In this document: one piece after another, positions 21,284 to 32,800 of the stretch
Layout: the number at the start of each line of letters is the position of its first letter
Numbering within the stretch: the stretch's first letter is position 1
Assembly (NCBI GenBank): GCA_030323885.1
Contig: CM059196.1
Span: 37,871,535-37,935,534 of the forward strand
Source of the DNA: Branchipolynoe longqiensis
Lineage: Eukaryota; Annelida; Polychaeta; Phyllodocida; Polynoidae
Direction of reading: 5' to 3'
DNA length: 64,000 bases
The notes under the pieces: model-generated
Databases searched by the model: none
Told to the model about the DNA's origin: nothing
Seen by the model: only the letters and a program-made list of their open reading frames with translations
Position numbers and translations under genes: made by a program

Positions 21284-23626
21284 GGGTTCTTCTTTGCTGC
21301 TGGTCCTAAAAAGGGGGAATCGGGGGTAAAAACTTAAACACGTCACAGCTTATCCTAGTTAGGCTTGTTGTGTTCCACATATATCCTATTTTAAGGCACA
21401 ATTAAAAGAAAAGCAGTTTGGACCCCGATTGCACGTCAGGGTGGCTTTGAACTTGACTAAGTGGAGAACGTTACGCGTGTTTCGGTGTGACACAAAAAGC
21501 CGCCTAGTGTCAGATTTAGAACTAAACCCTTATTTTTTCCTAGTACGGTTTTGAACTGCACTCACTAGGAGTAAGTAAGTGCAATTTTATGAGGGTCCGT
21601 CCACTTGAGAGTAGAACAGAGGACTTATAAAATTGTGACACTGAAACATGTGTGACATGGAAAGGAAAAGTTTTTTCTTCAAGATCAAACAAACACCACA
21701 GAGCATGAAAAGGTATTTATGCTTATTAGTTTTTGACGCTGTGGACATATTTCAAAGTAATTTTGTAATACTTCCATAACTTCTGATGTTATTGGAGTTG
21801 TAACGCGTGTTTCATGTGACATGTAACGCATGTTTCATGTGACACTCAATAATAACTTGGCTCAGAAATTGCTAACAGTATGCACACAAAAAAAGTTTTT
21901 GTTAAGGGTATTATTTCTACACATTACATGTATGCAAGTATGTCTTTTGAGTGTTACAAGTTTTGCTTATAATGGGTTCTTCTTCAGTTTTGGTCCTAAA
22001 AAGGGGGAATCGGAGGTCAAAACTGAAATATGTTACAGCCTATCCCAATTAGGCTTGTTGTGTTCCATATACATCCAATTTTAAGACACAATTTAAAACA
22101 AAAACAATTTGGACCCAGACTGCAAGTCAGGGTGGCTTTGAACATGACCAAGTGGAGAATGTTACGCGTGTTTCGGCTGACACAAAAACCTTCATTATGT
22201 AATATTTAGAACAAGACCCTTATTATTTCCTAGTTAGGTTTTGAACAGCAGTCACTAGGAGTAACTAAGTGCAATTTTATGAGTGTTCGTCCACTTCAGA
22301 GTAGAACAGAGAAGATATAAAATTGTGACACTGAAACATGTGTTACATGGAAAGGAAAAGTTGTTCCTTCATGATGAAACAAGCACCACAGATGGTGAAA
22401 ATATTTATGCTTATTAGTTGTTGATGCTGTGGACATATTTCAAAGTAATCTTGGAACACTTCCCTAACTTCTGATGTTCTTGGAATTGTAACACGTGTAA
22501 CATGTAACGCATGTTTCATGTGACACTCAATAATGACTTAGGTTAGACACTGCTAATAGCATGCAAAAAATGTATTTGTTCAGGGCATTATTTGTACACA
22601 TTACATGTATGCAAATATTTCTTTTGAGTGTTATAAGTTTTCTTATGTAGAAAAAGATATTGCGATGACTTAGAGGATGAAGATGACAACAGGTGAACGC
22701 GTGATAGCGTCATAGCGCAACATCCTGTTTATAACTTGACCCCACATCATCAGTAGGTGTGTAGATGCCCACGGTATATTTGAAAATCATGGTGAGAAGA
22801 GATTTGATCCATTATTGGATTTTATATCGCGAAATAATTTTCGCTGTTACGCGTGTTTCATCTTCATCGAAGTGTGACACGCCACACTAATAGCATCATA
22901 GCGCAACATCCTGTTTATGACTTGACACCACATCATCAGTAGGTGTGTAGATGCCCACAATATATTTGAAAATCATGGCGAGAAGAAATTTGATCCATTG
23001 TTGGATTTTGTATCGCAAAATAAATTTTCGTCGTTACGCGTGTTTCACCCGTGACACAAAGTTTTTATTTCACTTTTAATGCATTTTAGGAAATAATATT
23101 ATAACTTTTGTGTTCAGAACTAGGCATCTATGATGCTATCCTATTTAAAGCAGCAGGGTTTTTCCTGGCTTGCATGGTTGGATATTGTGAAAATTGAAGG
23201 TGAATGCGTGTTTCATGACGTGACACCTCATGAAACACGCGTTATGCTCACTTTCAAGCATCGTTTGTTTTACACACAGGACACTCAATAGTCCTAAAAT
23301 TAGTTTTCTGACATTTTTGCATGTTACAACTTTGCAAATAAACTAGCTATGTTTGAATATTTTGGTCTACAATGAAGTAGTTTCCAACACAAGTAGTACT
23401 GTTTCACCATTCCCATTTTTAGCTGTCATATTTGCGTGACAAATGAATCTATTTTTGCAATAAAAAATAAACCAAACATTTTTTTCTCACTGGATTGCTG
23501 TCATTGCTTCTTTGGGGTATAATAAAAGGAATTTTTTTCATTTGGTATGAAAAGGAGAATTAATTTAGACAAAAACAGTTACAATGTGAGGACCAACCAA
23601 TTAGGACCAGCAGCAAAGAAGAACCC
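21284..23626. mobile_element. 2.34-kb TIR element with internal tandem duplications
   Basis: Perfect 26-bp inverted repeats starting GGGTTCTTCTTTGCTGCTGG (21284) and ending with its reverse complement (23626), flanked by AAGT on both sides (21280-21283 and 23627-23630). The left 690 bp is tandemly duplicated (second copy from 21974, beginning with a degenerate TIR). A 185-bp unit is duplicated at about 22711 and 22896. No transposase ORF. A 4-bp duplication fits several DNA-transposon groups, so the superfamily is left open. Confidence 0.88.
21471..21493 (+). repeat. Bipartite motif TTACGCGTGTTTC + GTGACAC, copy 1
   Basis: First of about eight occurrences inside the TIR element. Others: 21800-21821, 21823-21845, 22161-22183, 22504-22526, 22845-22880 (longer spacer), 23033-23057, 23201-23226, and an inverted copy at about 23228-23244. 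Confidence 0.85.
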
Positions 23627-23892
23627 AAGTATGCCTCACTCAACCGCGGACTGACCTGCAGGATCTAGCAGTCGTGTCCACGTGGCAAGCGGACACTCGT
23701 CCCAGCCATCCTGTCTAGATGTTTAGAGGATCAGATTTTTCTTAATTTGTTTTGGACAGAAGGAGGGGTGTGTGTGGGGAGGTGGGGGGGGGGGGGAGTG
23801 TCACTCTCTCTGCTTGAATAAACAATTGTGGTATTTGCGAGTGCTACAAAGTGAACACATCAGTACTTTCAATCACTGTCAACTGACGCTTT

Positions 23893-24122
23893 GATTTATT
23901 GGGGTTTTACGTCCTAGCAACATAGAACTTCAAAGGTCACAAAAGCGTGTGACAGTGGGCACACACGGTGACTCTAGTGCTGCCAACTCAGTCGCATTAT
24001 CTTGACACTGAGTTCTTGCCATACTGTCGTAATGTCGATGCAATATCGATTTTGCAAGTTTTTAGTTTGATTTAGCTGTGAATTCCTCACGAGTTTCCTC
24101 ATTCTATCATCCCCGTCCGGTG
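23893..24122 (-). mobile_element. SINE-A copy, strongly diverged
   Basis: GGGGTTTTACGTCCTAGCAA start, GTCGCATTATCTTGACACTG, and CATCCCCGTCCGG end. Confidence 0.65.
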
Positions 24123-24140
24123 GAATAGTGAATGCAGGCC

Positions 24141-24167
24141 GTGTGTGTGTGTATATATGTGTGTCGC

Positions 24168-24200
<33 letters not shown>

Positions 24201-24305
24201 CTGTGTGTGTGTGTATGTATGTATGGGTGTGTGTGTCTGTATGTCTGTGTGTCTGTCTGTGTGTATGTCTGTGTGTCCCTCTATGTGTCTGTCTGTATCA
24301 CTCTA
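24141..24305. repeat. (GT)n / (GTCT)n microsatellite
   Basis: GTGTGT with ATGT and CTGT variants. Cysteine/valine ORFs here are artefacts. Confidence 0.93.
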
Positions 24306-24491
24306 TGTACCTGTCATTCTTTGTCCGTCTTCACTTGGTAATTTCACTTGACCCAGTCTCCAGTTTGAGATGTAAATTATTACTGTTAGCTTAGCATCGT
24401 TGAAAAACACAACACCACATCTCCCTATGCGTATTACCCACAGCTATAGCAAATTCCAAAAACAGTGTGAGCTTAGTATTAAACAAAAGGC

Positions 24492-24576
24492 TTTGTTTGT
24501 TGGTTTACGTTCTAGCAACATCTAAGGTCATATCAAGACGGGTACCGACTTGTGACAGTGAGCACTCGTGGCGATA
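24492..24576 (-). mobile_element. SINE-A tail, 5' truncated
   Basis: GGTTTACGTTCTAGCAACAT to GAGCACTCGTGGCG. Confidence 0.85.
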
Positions 24577-24905
24577 AAAAAGGTTGTTTGTTAATAGTGC
24601 ATTAACATGCGTCCTGTCGGATATGCGCAAACAGCTGCGCAAATGTGAGTTTTATTCTATCGGTCTCCGTAGGAGCATTAAAGGTATACTAACATGACTG
24701 GGGCGTGTTGTAAATATATTCACAATTATCATGATTGCATAGGTTGTCGCCGACAGTTATTTATCAACTAATCTAGGCTTGAGGCTAAACTGTTTTTGTT
24801 TGGGGTTTTGAAAATGGGAAATGGGAATGGTAATGGAAAGGGAGAGCGGCATGGGAAGAAAGAAGGAGGGGAGATGGAGAGTGAACATGAGAGTGAGAGC
24901 GAGAG

Positions 24906-25062
24906 AGGAGGAGGAGGAGGAGGAGGAGGAGGAGGAGGAGGAGGAGGAGGAGGAGGAGGAGGAGGAGGAGGAGCAGGAGGAGCAGGAGGAGGAGGAGGAG
25001 GAGGAGGAGCAGGAGGAGGAGGAGGAGGAGGAGGAGGAGGAGGAGGAGGAGGAGGAGGAGGA
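24906..25062. repeat. (GGA)n array with GCA interruptions
   Basis: About 50 GGA units; three GGAGCA substitutions. Purine-rich flanks reach 25210. Confidence 0.96.
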
Positions 25063-25235
25063 AGAATGGAGAATGGAGAAGGAGAAAGACGAGGAGGAAG
25101 AGGAGAAAGAGGAGAAAGATTAGGGATGAGGGAGGACGGAGGAGGGGGAACAAGAGAATCAAGAGAGGGAAGAGAGGGAAGAGAAGGAAGAGAAGGAACA
25201 GGAAGAAGCAGATGAAGAGAGGCTTATCAACCTAA

Positions 25236-25478
25236 TATAGTGTCATGGGGGTGATGAAAATGGGAAATATTGCACCCAGAGCGGGACTCGAACCCACATC
25301 TCTTTGCATTCCGGGCCAGTGTGCTAACCATTACACCACCTAGGCTCCCTGATATCACCATACTACTCACGCCTACCTGCCTATGTGGTTACTCGCCTGA
25401 GAGGTCAGTGCATACTACTACACTCGTCCCCCTAGAATTGTAAGTCTTGTAATGCTTACAATTACATACATACAGGCA
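25236..25478 (-). mobile_element. SINE-B copy (tRNA-like head)
   Basis: GGGACTCGAACCCACATCTC is a B box on the minus strand, and GTGCTAACCATTACACCACC the A-box region. The same sequence occurs on the plus strand at 32230 and 32700. Confidence 0.8.
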
Positions 25479-25609
25479 ATGCACTTACACATGTACATGT
25501 TTACACAGGGCAGGTTCAACAACCATACAGCGTGTAGCATGTATAGGATCATGGTCACGGCAACCAATGTCGTGGGGGTGATGAAAATGGGATATATATA
25601 TATATATAT

Positions 25610-25672
25610 ATAAAAAACGAAATGCTTTCATCGGATGATAAAACTCTAAGGCCACGTTAGCAACAAGATGTT
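25610..25672 (+). repeat. 63-bp exact repeat, first copy
   Basis: Identical to 27239-27301 (begins ATAAAAAACGAAATGCTTTC, ends CAACAAGATGTT), direct orientation, 1.63 kb apart. It follows an (AT)n run. Confidence 0.95.
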
Positions 25673-25689
25673 ATATATATATATAAAAA

Positions 25690-25740
25690 TAGTTTTAACT
25701 TGCAGGAAGTCAAAACCATCAGATTATGCAACTTTAAAAC
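25690..25740 (-). mobile_element. End fragment of the GCATAGTCCGATG MITE
   Basis: GTCAAAACCATCAGATTATG then CAACTTTAA is the family's terminal repeat in reverse. Confidence 0.6.
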
Positions 25741-26340
25741 CATGAATTAATGGCGACAGAGAGCAAAATGTTGAGGCGAACTATTCTGCAAGTGATCCGA
25801 AAGCCAGTCTGCACCGCGCATAACAACAAGCTTCTATTACAGACCGAATTGGAAAAGATATGAGGGGAAAATCCAGGTAGAGTTGGCGCTATAAATAATG
25901 GCGCCGCTTTTTAAGTATGCTATCGATCTAACTACACCCACAGCCACTAGGAGAGGACCGCACGGCGCAATATTCTACGTCTGTGTCTCGGGAGCGATGC
26001 TTGTATGATTTAAAATCATTCAGGGTGATTGAGTTAAGCACTCCTTGACATAATCCAATGCTTTTGAGTTCCTGGAAAACTTTTTTTTAGATTTCCTGCC
26101 ATACTCTTTTGAGTTTCTGCCATATTCTTTGGAGTTCCTGCCTTATTCTTTGGAGTTCCTGACATATTCTTTGGAGTTCCTACAATTTTTTTTAAATACA
26201 CATTGATAATTCTTATAAGCCACATCATTTTAATTCACAGTAACCTGTTTTAAGAGGTTACAAGGAGATGCTTAAAGTGAAAACGGGATAAATTTATTTT
26301 GATATGCACACCAAAATCCTGGACACCATCTGGCTTCAGT

Positions 26341-26622
26341 TGTTTGTTGTTGTTTTATGTCCTAGCAACATCTAAGGTCATATCAGGACGGGTACCGACT
26401 TGTGACAGTGCACTCATGGTGACTTTATAGTGCTGTCCCACTGGGAAACCAGGCCGCCGGCACCATGACCTGGTATCCCACTCAGTCACATTATCCTGAC
26501 ACTGAGCACACCAGTCCTTTCCCTGTCCTAATAATGCCGAGCGCCTGGCTAGGAAGCGACAAGTATCAATTTTGAAGTCATTGGTTTTACTCGACCAGGG
26601 TTCGAACCCACGACTCTCTGGA
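26341..26622 (-). mobile_element. SINE-A copy
   Basis: TTGTTTTATGTCCTAGCAAC to CAGGGTTCGAACCCACGA. The A-box end is missing. Confidence 0.92.
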
Positions 26623-26653
26623 TTCAGTAGTGACATGTTCGATTAATTCAATA

Positions 26654-27238
26654 GTTTTCTTTCTATTTAGTAACAAATGCTTAATGAACGAAAGGTGCAC
26701 CAGTATCTAACTATTACTTTTTTTTCTTTTTTTTAAAATTGAGGCTGTATTTATACTGTCCATAGCATGTAAGCCCGGGTACCCAGGCTTGTTTTCAATG
26801 CTGGCCAGCTGTAGTGTTGGTGTTGTCTTACCAAGCAGTAGCTGCTGATAAGTTATTTGATTGTCTGCATTTCAGTAGCAGATAGATAGTCTGTTGGTAC
26901 GTTTAGTAGCCTATGTTAGTTTTTTTGGGCCCTCTTGGCATTGTATTTTTGTTCTATTCTTATTACTATGTTAGTTGTTTTCTAAAGGTTCTATGTTAGC
27001 GTTTTGGTGTTTTCTTGGGAAAGGTTTTCCGCTTTTTCTACTTAATTCTATACTAGCCTATTTTATTTACATGTCCATAGGCCTGTAGGTAATAGGTGGT
27101 TGAGTTATGTTTGTTTGAATTTGATTTGATTTATATTGTTGTTGGATATGTTATCTGGCTTTTATATTTCTGGTTATCCCGTTCTGGGCTGTTCTAAGTG
27201 GGATATGTAGAATCAAATCTAGGTGCAGGTTTTTATTT
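26654..27238 (+). mobile_element. Interrupted GCATAGTCCGATG-family MITE pieces
   Basis: ACAAATGCTTAATGAACG and GGTGCACCAGTATCTAA (26670-26720) and ATGTAGAATCAAATCTAG (27206) match successive interior segments of the copy at 42621. About 480 bp of unrelated DNA lies between. Confidence 0.5.
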
Positions 27239-27301
27239 ATAAAAAACGAAATGCTTTCATCGGATGATAAAACTCTAAGGCCACGTTAGCAACAAGATGT
27301 T
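27239..27301 (+). repeat. 63-bp exact repeat, second copy
   Basis: See 25610-25672. Here it follows a GCATAGTCCGATG-type MITE fragment (27205-27238). Confidence 0.95.
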
Positions 27302-27540
27302 TGTACGAGGCAAGGAAGTTTTGTTACTCAAAAATACACTTTGAAGCAATCTATATAATACTTTATTTAATTAGTGATTTGGTACATATTATATATATTA
27401 GATATAGACTTATCCATAAAATTAAAAACATAAATTTGCCACGTCCATTGTATACAACAAAATCTCCTATTTAAGAAAATCCGGTATATATTGAACATTT
27501 TCTAATTTATACTTCATTAGGATTATTCACACACTAAATA

Positions 27541-27878
27541 GTTTGTTTGTTTGTTGTTGTTTTACATCCTAGTAACATCTAAGGTCATATCAGGACGGGT
27601 ACCGACTTGTGACAGTGCGCACTCATGGTGACTTTATAGTGCTGCCCCACTGGAAGACCAGGCCGCCAGCACCATGACCTCATATCCCACTCAGTCACAT
27701 TATCCTGACACTGAGCACATCAGTCCTTGTCCTATCCTAATAATGCCGAGCGCCAGGCTAGGAAGCGACAAGTATCACTTTTTAAGTCATTGGTTTGACT
27801 CGACCAGGGTTCGAACCCACGACCCCACGATCTACCAACACAGGAGACGGACGCTCTAACTCATTCGGCCATCCCGTT
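27541..27878 (-). mobile_element. SINE-A copy, nearly complete
   Basis: GTTTGTTTGTTTGTTGTTG tail at the left, GGGTTCGAACCCACGA near 27807, CGGCCATCCCGTTTGATC at the right. Confidence 0.93.
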
Positions 27879-28495
27879 TGATCACAACTAAATAGTATGT
27901 GAGCTATATGATCTATTAATTATTTATACAAATAGTATTATATAATGGAGATTCTCTATGCTATCTATTTAAAATTACATGCGTTTGGTTGGCCTTCAGT
28001 AGTTATAGCAGTGAACTAAGTGCAACTACTGACATGATTGATTTTGTAACCAAAGTCCCTCTTAATCGATAATGTCACACAAGTACAAACAAATCTAAAT
28101 ATAATATATATATTTTAAAACATTTGAGATCGACTAAAGTCGACAAAATGTCTCCCGGAGCTGTTACTGTTAGTCCCAGGCATCAAGAAATATGCAACGC
28201 CCAATTAACTGTGTCGGCCATATTGCACTGTACATGTAGCTTAAACGGGGGGGGGGGGGGCGGAGGGGCTGTGAGATGAGACACTGTTCAACACTTCCAG
28301 ATTGATAAGCTGCATTTGTTCATAGAGGGGGGGAGGGGGGGGACTCTGTGAAACGCTTTCTGATTCACTTAACAGCATGCCTGGACGGATCTGACTACAC
28401 ACACACACACACGAGTGATAAAACACCACACACACACACACACGCGCGCGCACGCACACACGCGCACGCAAGAGTAATCATACTTGAGAAGATGA
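27879..28495. other. No gene; short G and CA runs
   Basis: G runs at 28247-28260 and 28327-28341, CA/CG repeats at 28397-28470. Otherwise AT-rich. Confidence 0.4.
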
Positions 28496-28625
28496 TACCG
28501 GAAAGTCTAGCCTATGTGGCGACAGCAGGTTTGCTCCAAAGAAATATGTCAGAACGACCATAATATGTTTGACGTCCAATAGCCGATGATAAAAATCAAT
28601 GTGTTCTACAGGCGTCATTAAATCA
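28496..28625 (+). mobile_element. SINE-B 3' part
   Basis: AAAGTCTAGCCTATGTGGCG, CAAAGAAATATGTCAGAACG, then TTTGACGTCCAATAGCCGAT match the copy at 32440-32560. I recall this tail from molluscan genomes. Confidence 0.8.
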
Positions 28626-28994
28626 AATAAGCTTTACTATTTGAGAAGATGATACATGAGCAACGAATAGTAAGCGTTAGTGAGAAAGCAAATGGCGGAC
28701 TGAATTCCCGAACGCAGCCAGAGAGAGGATGGGGGCGTTAGGAAACAAGCCGGATGTTGGGTGTATTAAGTAATTAATAACAAGTCTGCCATGACAGATT
28801 ATATATATATATATAGTGACCTTGATGACGTTGCAATTCCCACAGATTAACCTGTCACAGAGCAGAAGATTCACATATGTTAAACACGTTGCATAGAATT
28901 CAAACTGTCGTTTCTTCATCTGTACAAATGTAATGTAAATTACTTTATACAGATTTATACACTCGGAAGTGGAAATGAGCTAGTTCATTTAGTG

Positions 28995-29870
28995 TTGTTT
29001 TCCTGGCACGGATGGGTACTGACAGTACGCACTCATGGCAATTTTATGGCGCTATCGCACTAGAATACCAGACCACCAGCACCATGACCTGATATCCCAC
29101 TCAGTCACATTATCCTGACACTTAAGGGCGCATTCCTTACACGCGTTATGCGGTATGCGAATGCGACAAAAAATCGAAACGCCTTGAAACCTATGAGCTA
29201 CATTCCTTACACGCGGTATGCGAATGCGAATCCGAATCCGTTTTTCCGATCGGTCCATGTAGCGATCGGTGCGGCATGCGTCAAGCGGGGCGTGAATAGA
29301 AACCTGAGTCTGATGTGTCCATTAGTTTAACACCAGGAGAGGCGACTGAGCATTACAGAACGGTCTCACACAGGGGCGAGGAGGGGAAACACATGGTGAG
29401 CTGGGCACCCAGGAGACATACGGTTAGGGGAAAGTTATAAATGCTACCAACCATATGCACAGAAATATGAATACTTATAGATAATTTGGTTATAATAAAG
29501 GTAGGAACCCCCATGTGACGTACAAAAAGGTACATAGATATAAATGCAATATTTGGTCATATACAGAGCAGTATGGAGAATAATTGTTTATTTTTATTTT
29601 TTAAATATAGCCAGTTGTGTGCCGCATACCGCATGTAAGGAATCATGCCATTCGCATACCACATGCCACATGCCGCATACCGCGTGTAAGGAATGCCCGC
29701 TTTAAGCTAATCAGTCCTTGCCCTATCCAAGTAATGCCGAGCGCCAGGCTAGGTAGCGACAAGTATCAATTTTGTCAGTCACTGGTTTAACCTGGCTGCT
29801 ATTCAAACTGCCAAACTTCCACATGGGAACCATGCAAAAACCAATTCTGCCACCGCATTCAGTGGAAAAG
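28995..29870 (-). mobile_element. SINE-A interrupted by a TTAA MITE
   Basis: 28995-29125 and 29702-29870 join into one SINE-A (CCTGACACTTAA | GCTAATCAGTCC). The 576-bp MITE at 29126-29701 separates them. Confidence 0.88.
29126..29701. mobile_element. TTAA-target MITE with GGGCATTCCTTACACGCG ends
   Basis: TTAA at 29122-29125 and 29702-29705. Left GGGCGCATTCCTTACACGCG, right CGCGTGTAAGGAATGCCCGC. The TIR continues into GGTATGCG-type repeats. TTAA duplication fits piggyBac or Kolobok derivatives. No transposase. Confidence 0.9.
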
Positions 29871-30095
29871 AGATAGTTCGATGACATTATATAGCCGGGC
29901 AGTGATGGGGCATCCCACAATCTGCAACCAGCAAACACCAACAGCTGGAGCTGAAGTAATTTAAGCAGGATTGCTATGATACTATGAATACTATCACATA
30001 TTTGGTATGGGAACCTGGCCGATTCCAAATATGGGTGCTTGCCAAAAGTGAGGGGCTGCTCTGCTTCACGTATCGTATCAACTTCAAATGAAACC

Positions 30096-30096
<1 letters not shown>

Positions 30097-30179
<83 letters not shown>

Positions 30180-30212
30180 AAGGGTGGTAGTGTGAGGTCT
30201 GAAGGGTGTGTG

Positions 30213-30287
<75 letters not shown>

Positions 30288-30331
30288 GGGTGGTAGTGTG
30301 AGGTGCGTGAAGGTTGGTAGTGTGAGGTCTG

Positions 30332-30394
<63 letters not shown>

Positions 30395-30537
30395 GGGTGG
30401 TAGTGTGAGGTGTGAAGTGTGAAGGGTTTGTGTGTGAAGGGTGGTTGTGTGAAGGGTGGTAGTGTGAGGTGTCAAGGGTGTGTGTGTCAAGGGTGGTAGT
30501 GTGAGGTGTGTGAAGGGTGGTAGTGTAAGGTGTGAAT

Positions 30538-30589
<52 letters not shown>

Positions 30590-30735
30590 GGGTAGTAGTG
30601 TGAGGTGTGTGAAGGGTGGTAGTGTGAGGTGTGTGATGGTTGGTAGTGTAAGGTGTGTGTGAATGGTGTGTGTGTGTGTGAGGTGTGTGAAGGGTAGTAG
30701 TGTGAGGTGTGTGAAAGGTAGTAGTGTCAGGTGTG
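30097..30735. repeat. (GT)n blocks alternating with GAAGGGTGGTAGTGTGAGGT units
   Basis: Four long pure GT tracts (30097-30178, 30209-30285, 30338-30391, 30541-30587) separated by short units of GAAGGGTGGTAGTGTGAGGT. A compound higher-order minisatellite. Confidence 0.95.
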
Positions 30736-31253
30736 TGTGGGAGTGCGGTGTGAATGTGAGGGGAGATGTGGGAGATATGTGGGGGCGAGTTTGAAGTAGG
30801 AGACGATGTCAACCCGTCTTAATTAAAGCAAGATCAAGATGGCTGTGCCGAGACTGCCTTTAAAGTGACGTAATAGGTCAGAGGTCAACATTAGCTTTGA
30901 ACAAGATGGCTGCTTCACCACATTGATTTTTCGGGGGATAAAAAACGCCCGAAAGGAATTAAAGGTGATGGAGCCTTCGAGGTGTTGACCCTTGCTGAAG
31001 ATATATAGCGCGACTACCCCCGCTAATTACTGACACCCAACAGCAGCCTTAAAGTCTCCCCACATTGTCGACGTAAACACTCTCCAGCATCTATTTATCT
31101 GACAATATATACGAAGCGGTAGGTACTTCCCACTGCCCATAAATCGCATTTATTCAATAAATAAAACAAATAAATATAACAGATGACAGCAAATAAAGCA
31201 AAGCATCGGTTTCCAAAACTGTCCCCATTCTAATGCACCAGCTCATTAAGATT
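30736..31253. other. No gene recognised
   Basis: Two CAAGATGGCTG sequences (30836, 30903) resemble YY1-type sites but lead to no open frame. Confidence 0.35.
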
Positions 31254-31402
31254 TATCATCCATCCATCCAACCATCCATCCATCCAACTATCCATCCAAC
31301 TATCCATCCAACTATCCATCCAACTATCCATCCAACCAACCAACCAACCAACCAACCAACCAACCAACCAACCAACCAAAAAAACAACCAAAAAAACAAC
31401 CA
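31254..31402. repeat. (ATCC)n / (CCAACTAT)n / (CAAC)n microsatellite
   Basis: ATCCATCCAACT units run into about ten CAAC units. Confidence 0.95.
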
Positions 31403-32139
31403 ACCTCATTTGGCCATCTTGTCTAATTTCAACCTGAATAGCCAACTTCACATACTTGCCGCATACTGGCAGACTGGCGTTTATAATACAGACTGGCGTT
31501 GACATGTTAGACCAGGGGACATGGCAGACTGATCTGCAGGTCAGAGGAGCGACAGACCTGGCGCCGTGACAAGATTACGTGCACAAACTAACGCACAGTG
31601 TGTGAGCGTCCAGGCGGAAATGACAGCGCCGTGTTATTATTTACATTTGATGAGGTCAGTCCCATTTTATAGCAAGAGCTCACCTTGACCTTAATGGTGT
31701 CCTAAAACGGGGTTATCTCGGTCAGCGAACACTTCTGGGATACGATATAGACCAACATGGTGACCTGATTATAACTTGTATTCATTATATGAATTATTAT
31801 TTTTGGGTGGTAAATGATCATTTTATTCATGGCCATGTTATGTTACATTCATTCACATATATATATATCATAATAGTCTAAAATCAACAAGACTTTGATA
31901 CAAATACAAAAAGAAGAAAAAATTAAAATAGTGCTGTTATCCAACAGCATTGAGAGATAACAAGGTGTACATTTTATATTGTTAGTGTCATGGTTAGTGT
32001 GACTTTGTATTAATATACATGGTGAATAAGAAGCTATTCTATTCTATTTACTATATTATTTTTATGTTGCATAGACTGATGGTGTTTAGTCTTTGCCACT
32101 TAAATAAAACCCACAACAAAATATATATAATATACATTG
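31403..32139. other. No gene recognised
   Basis: AT-rich after 31760. No repeat family identified. Confidence 0.4.
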
Positions 32140-32577
32140 TATGTAGTAGTAGTCTTCACTGACCTCTCAGGCAATGAGCCAGAGACTGGTGGGCATGGAT
32201 AGGGTGCTGACATCAGGGAACATAAGTGGTGTAATGGGTAACACACTGGCCTGGAATGCAAGAGATGTGGGTTCGATTCCCACTCTAGGTGCGATATTTC
32301 CCATTTTCATCACCCCCACAACACTGGTGTCCATGTCCATTCCAACCAGTGGTCCACAACTAGTTCATCAAAGGCTATGGTATGTGCTGTCCTGTCTGTG
32401 GGAAAGTGCATATAAAAGACCTCTTTCTGCTTGCAGGAAAGACTAGCCTATGTGGCAACAGCAGGTTTCCTCCAAAGAAATATGTCAGAACGACCATATG
32501 TTTGACGTCCAATAGCCGATGATAAAAATCAATGCGCTCTAGGGGTGTCATTAAATAAAACCTGCCTGTATGTAATT
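32140..32577 (+). mobile_element. SINE-B, longest copy
   Basis: GACCTCTCAGGC at the start, tRNA-like head GTGGTGTAATGGGTAACACA and B box GTGGGTTCGATTCCCAC (32268), central GTATGTGCTGTCCTGTCTGT, tail TTTGACGTCCAATAGCCGAT ending ATTAAATAAAACC. Confidence 0.82.
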
Positions 32578-32800
32578 GTAAGCATTACATTACCATTTAA
32601 AAGACTTACAATTCCAGTAGTAGTAGTTTGCACTGATCTCTCAGGCAAGGAGCCGCATAGACAGGTAGGCATGGGTATGGTGGTGGTGGCAGCAGGGAGG
32701 CTAGGTAGTGTATTGGTTAACATACTGGCCCGGCAAAAGATGTGGATTCTATTCCCACTCTATGCGAAATATTTCCCATTTTCATCAACTCCATGACGTA
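32578..32800 (+). mobile_element. SINE-B, second copy, head only
   Basis: Directly follows the first copy: TGTAATTGTAAGCATTACAT, CTCTCAGGCAAGGAGCC, GTGTATTGGTTAACATACTG, ATTTCCCATTTTCATCAACT. Ends at the TIR element beginning at 32801. Confidence 0.75.

Noticed and set aside
29723..30812. Two His/Thr-rich ORFs (255 and 242 codons)
   Set aside because: Antisense reading of GT tracts.
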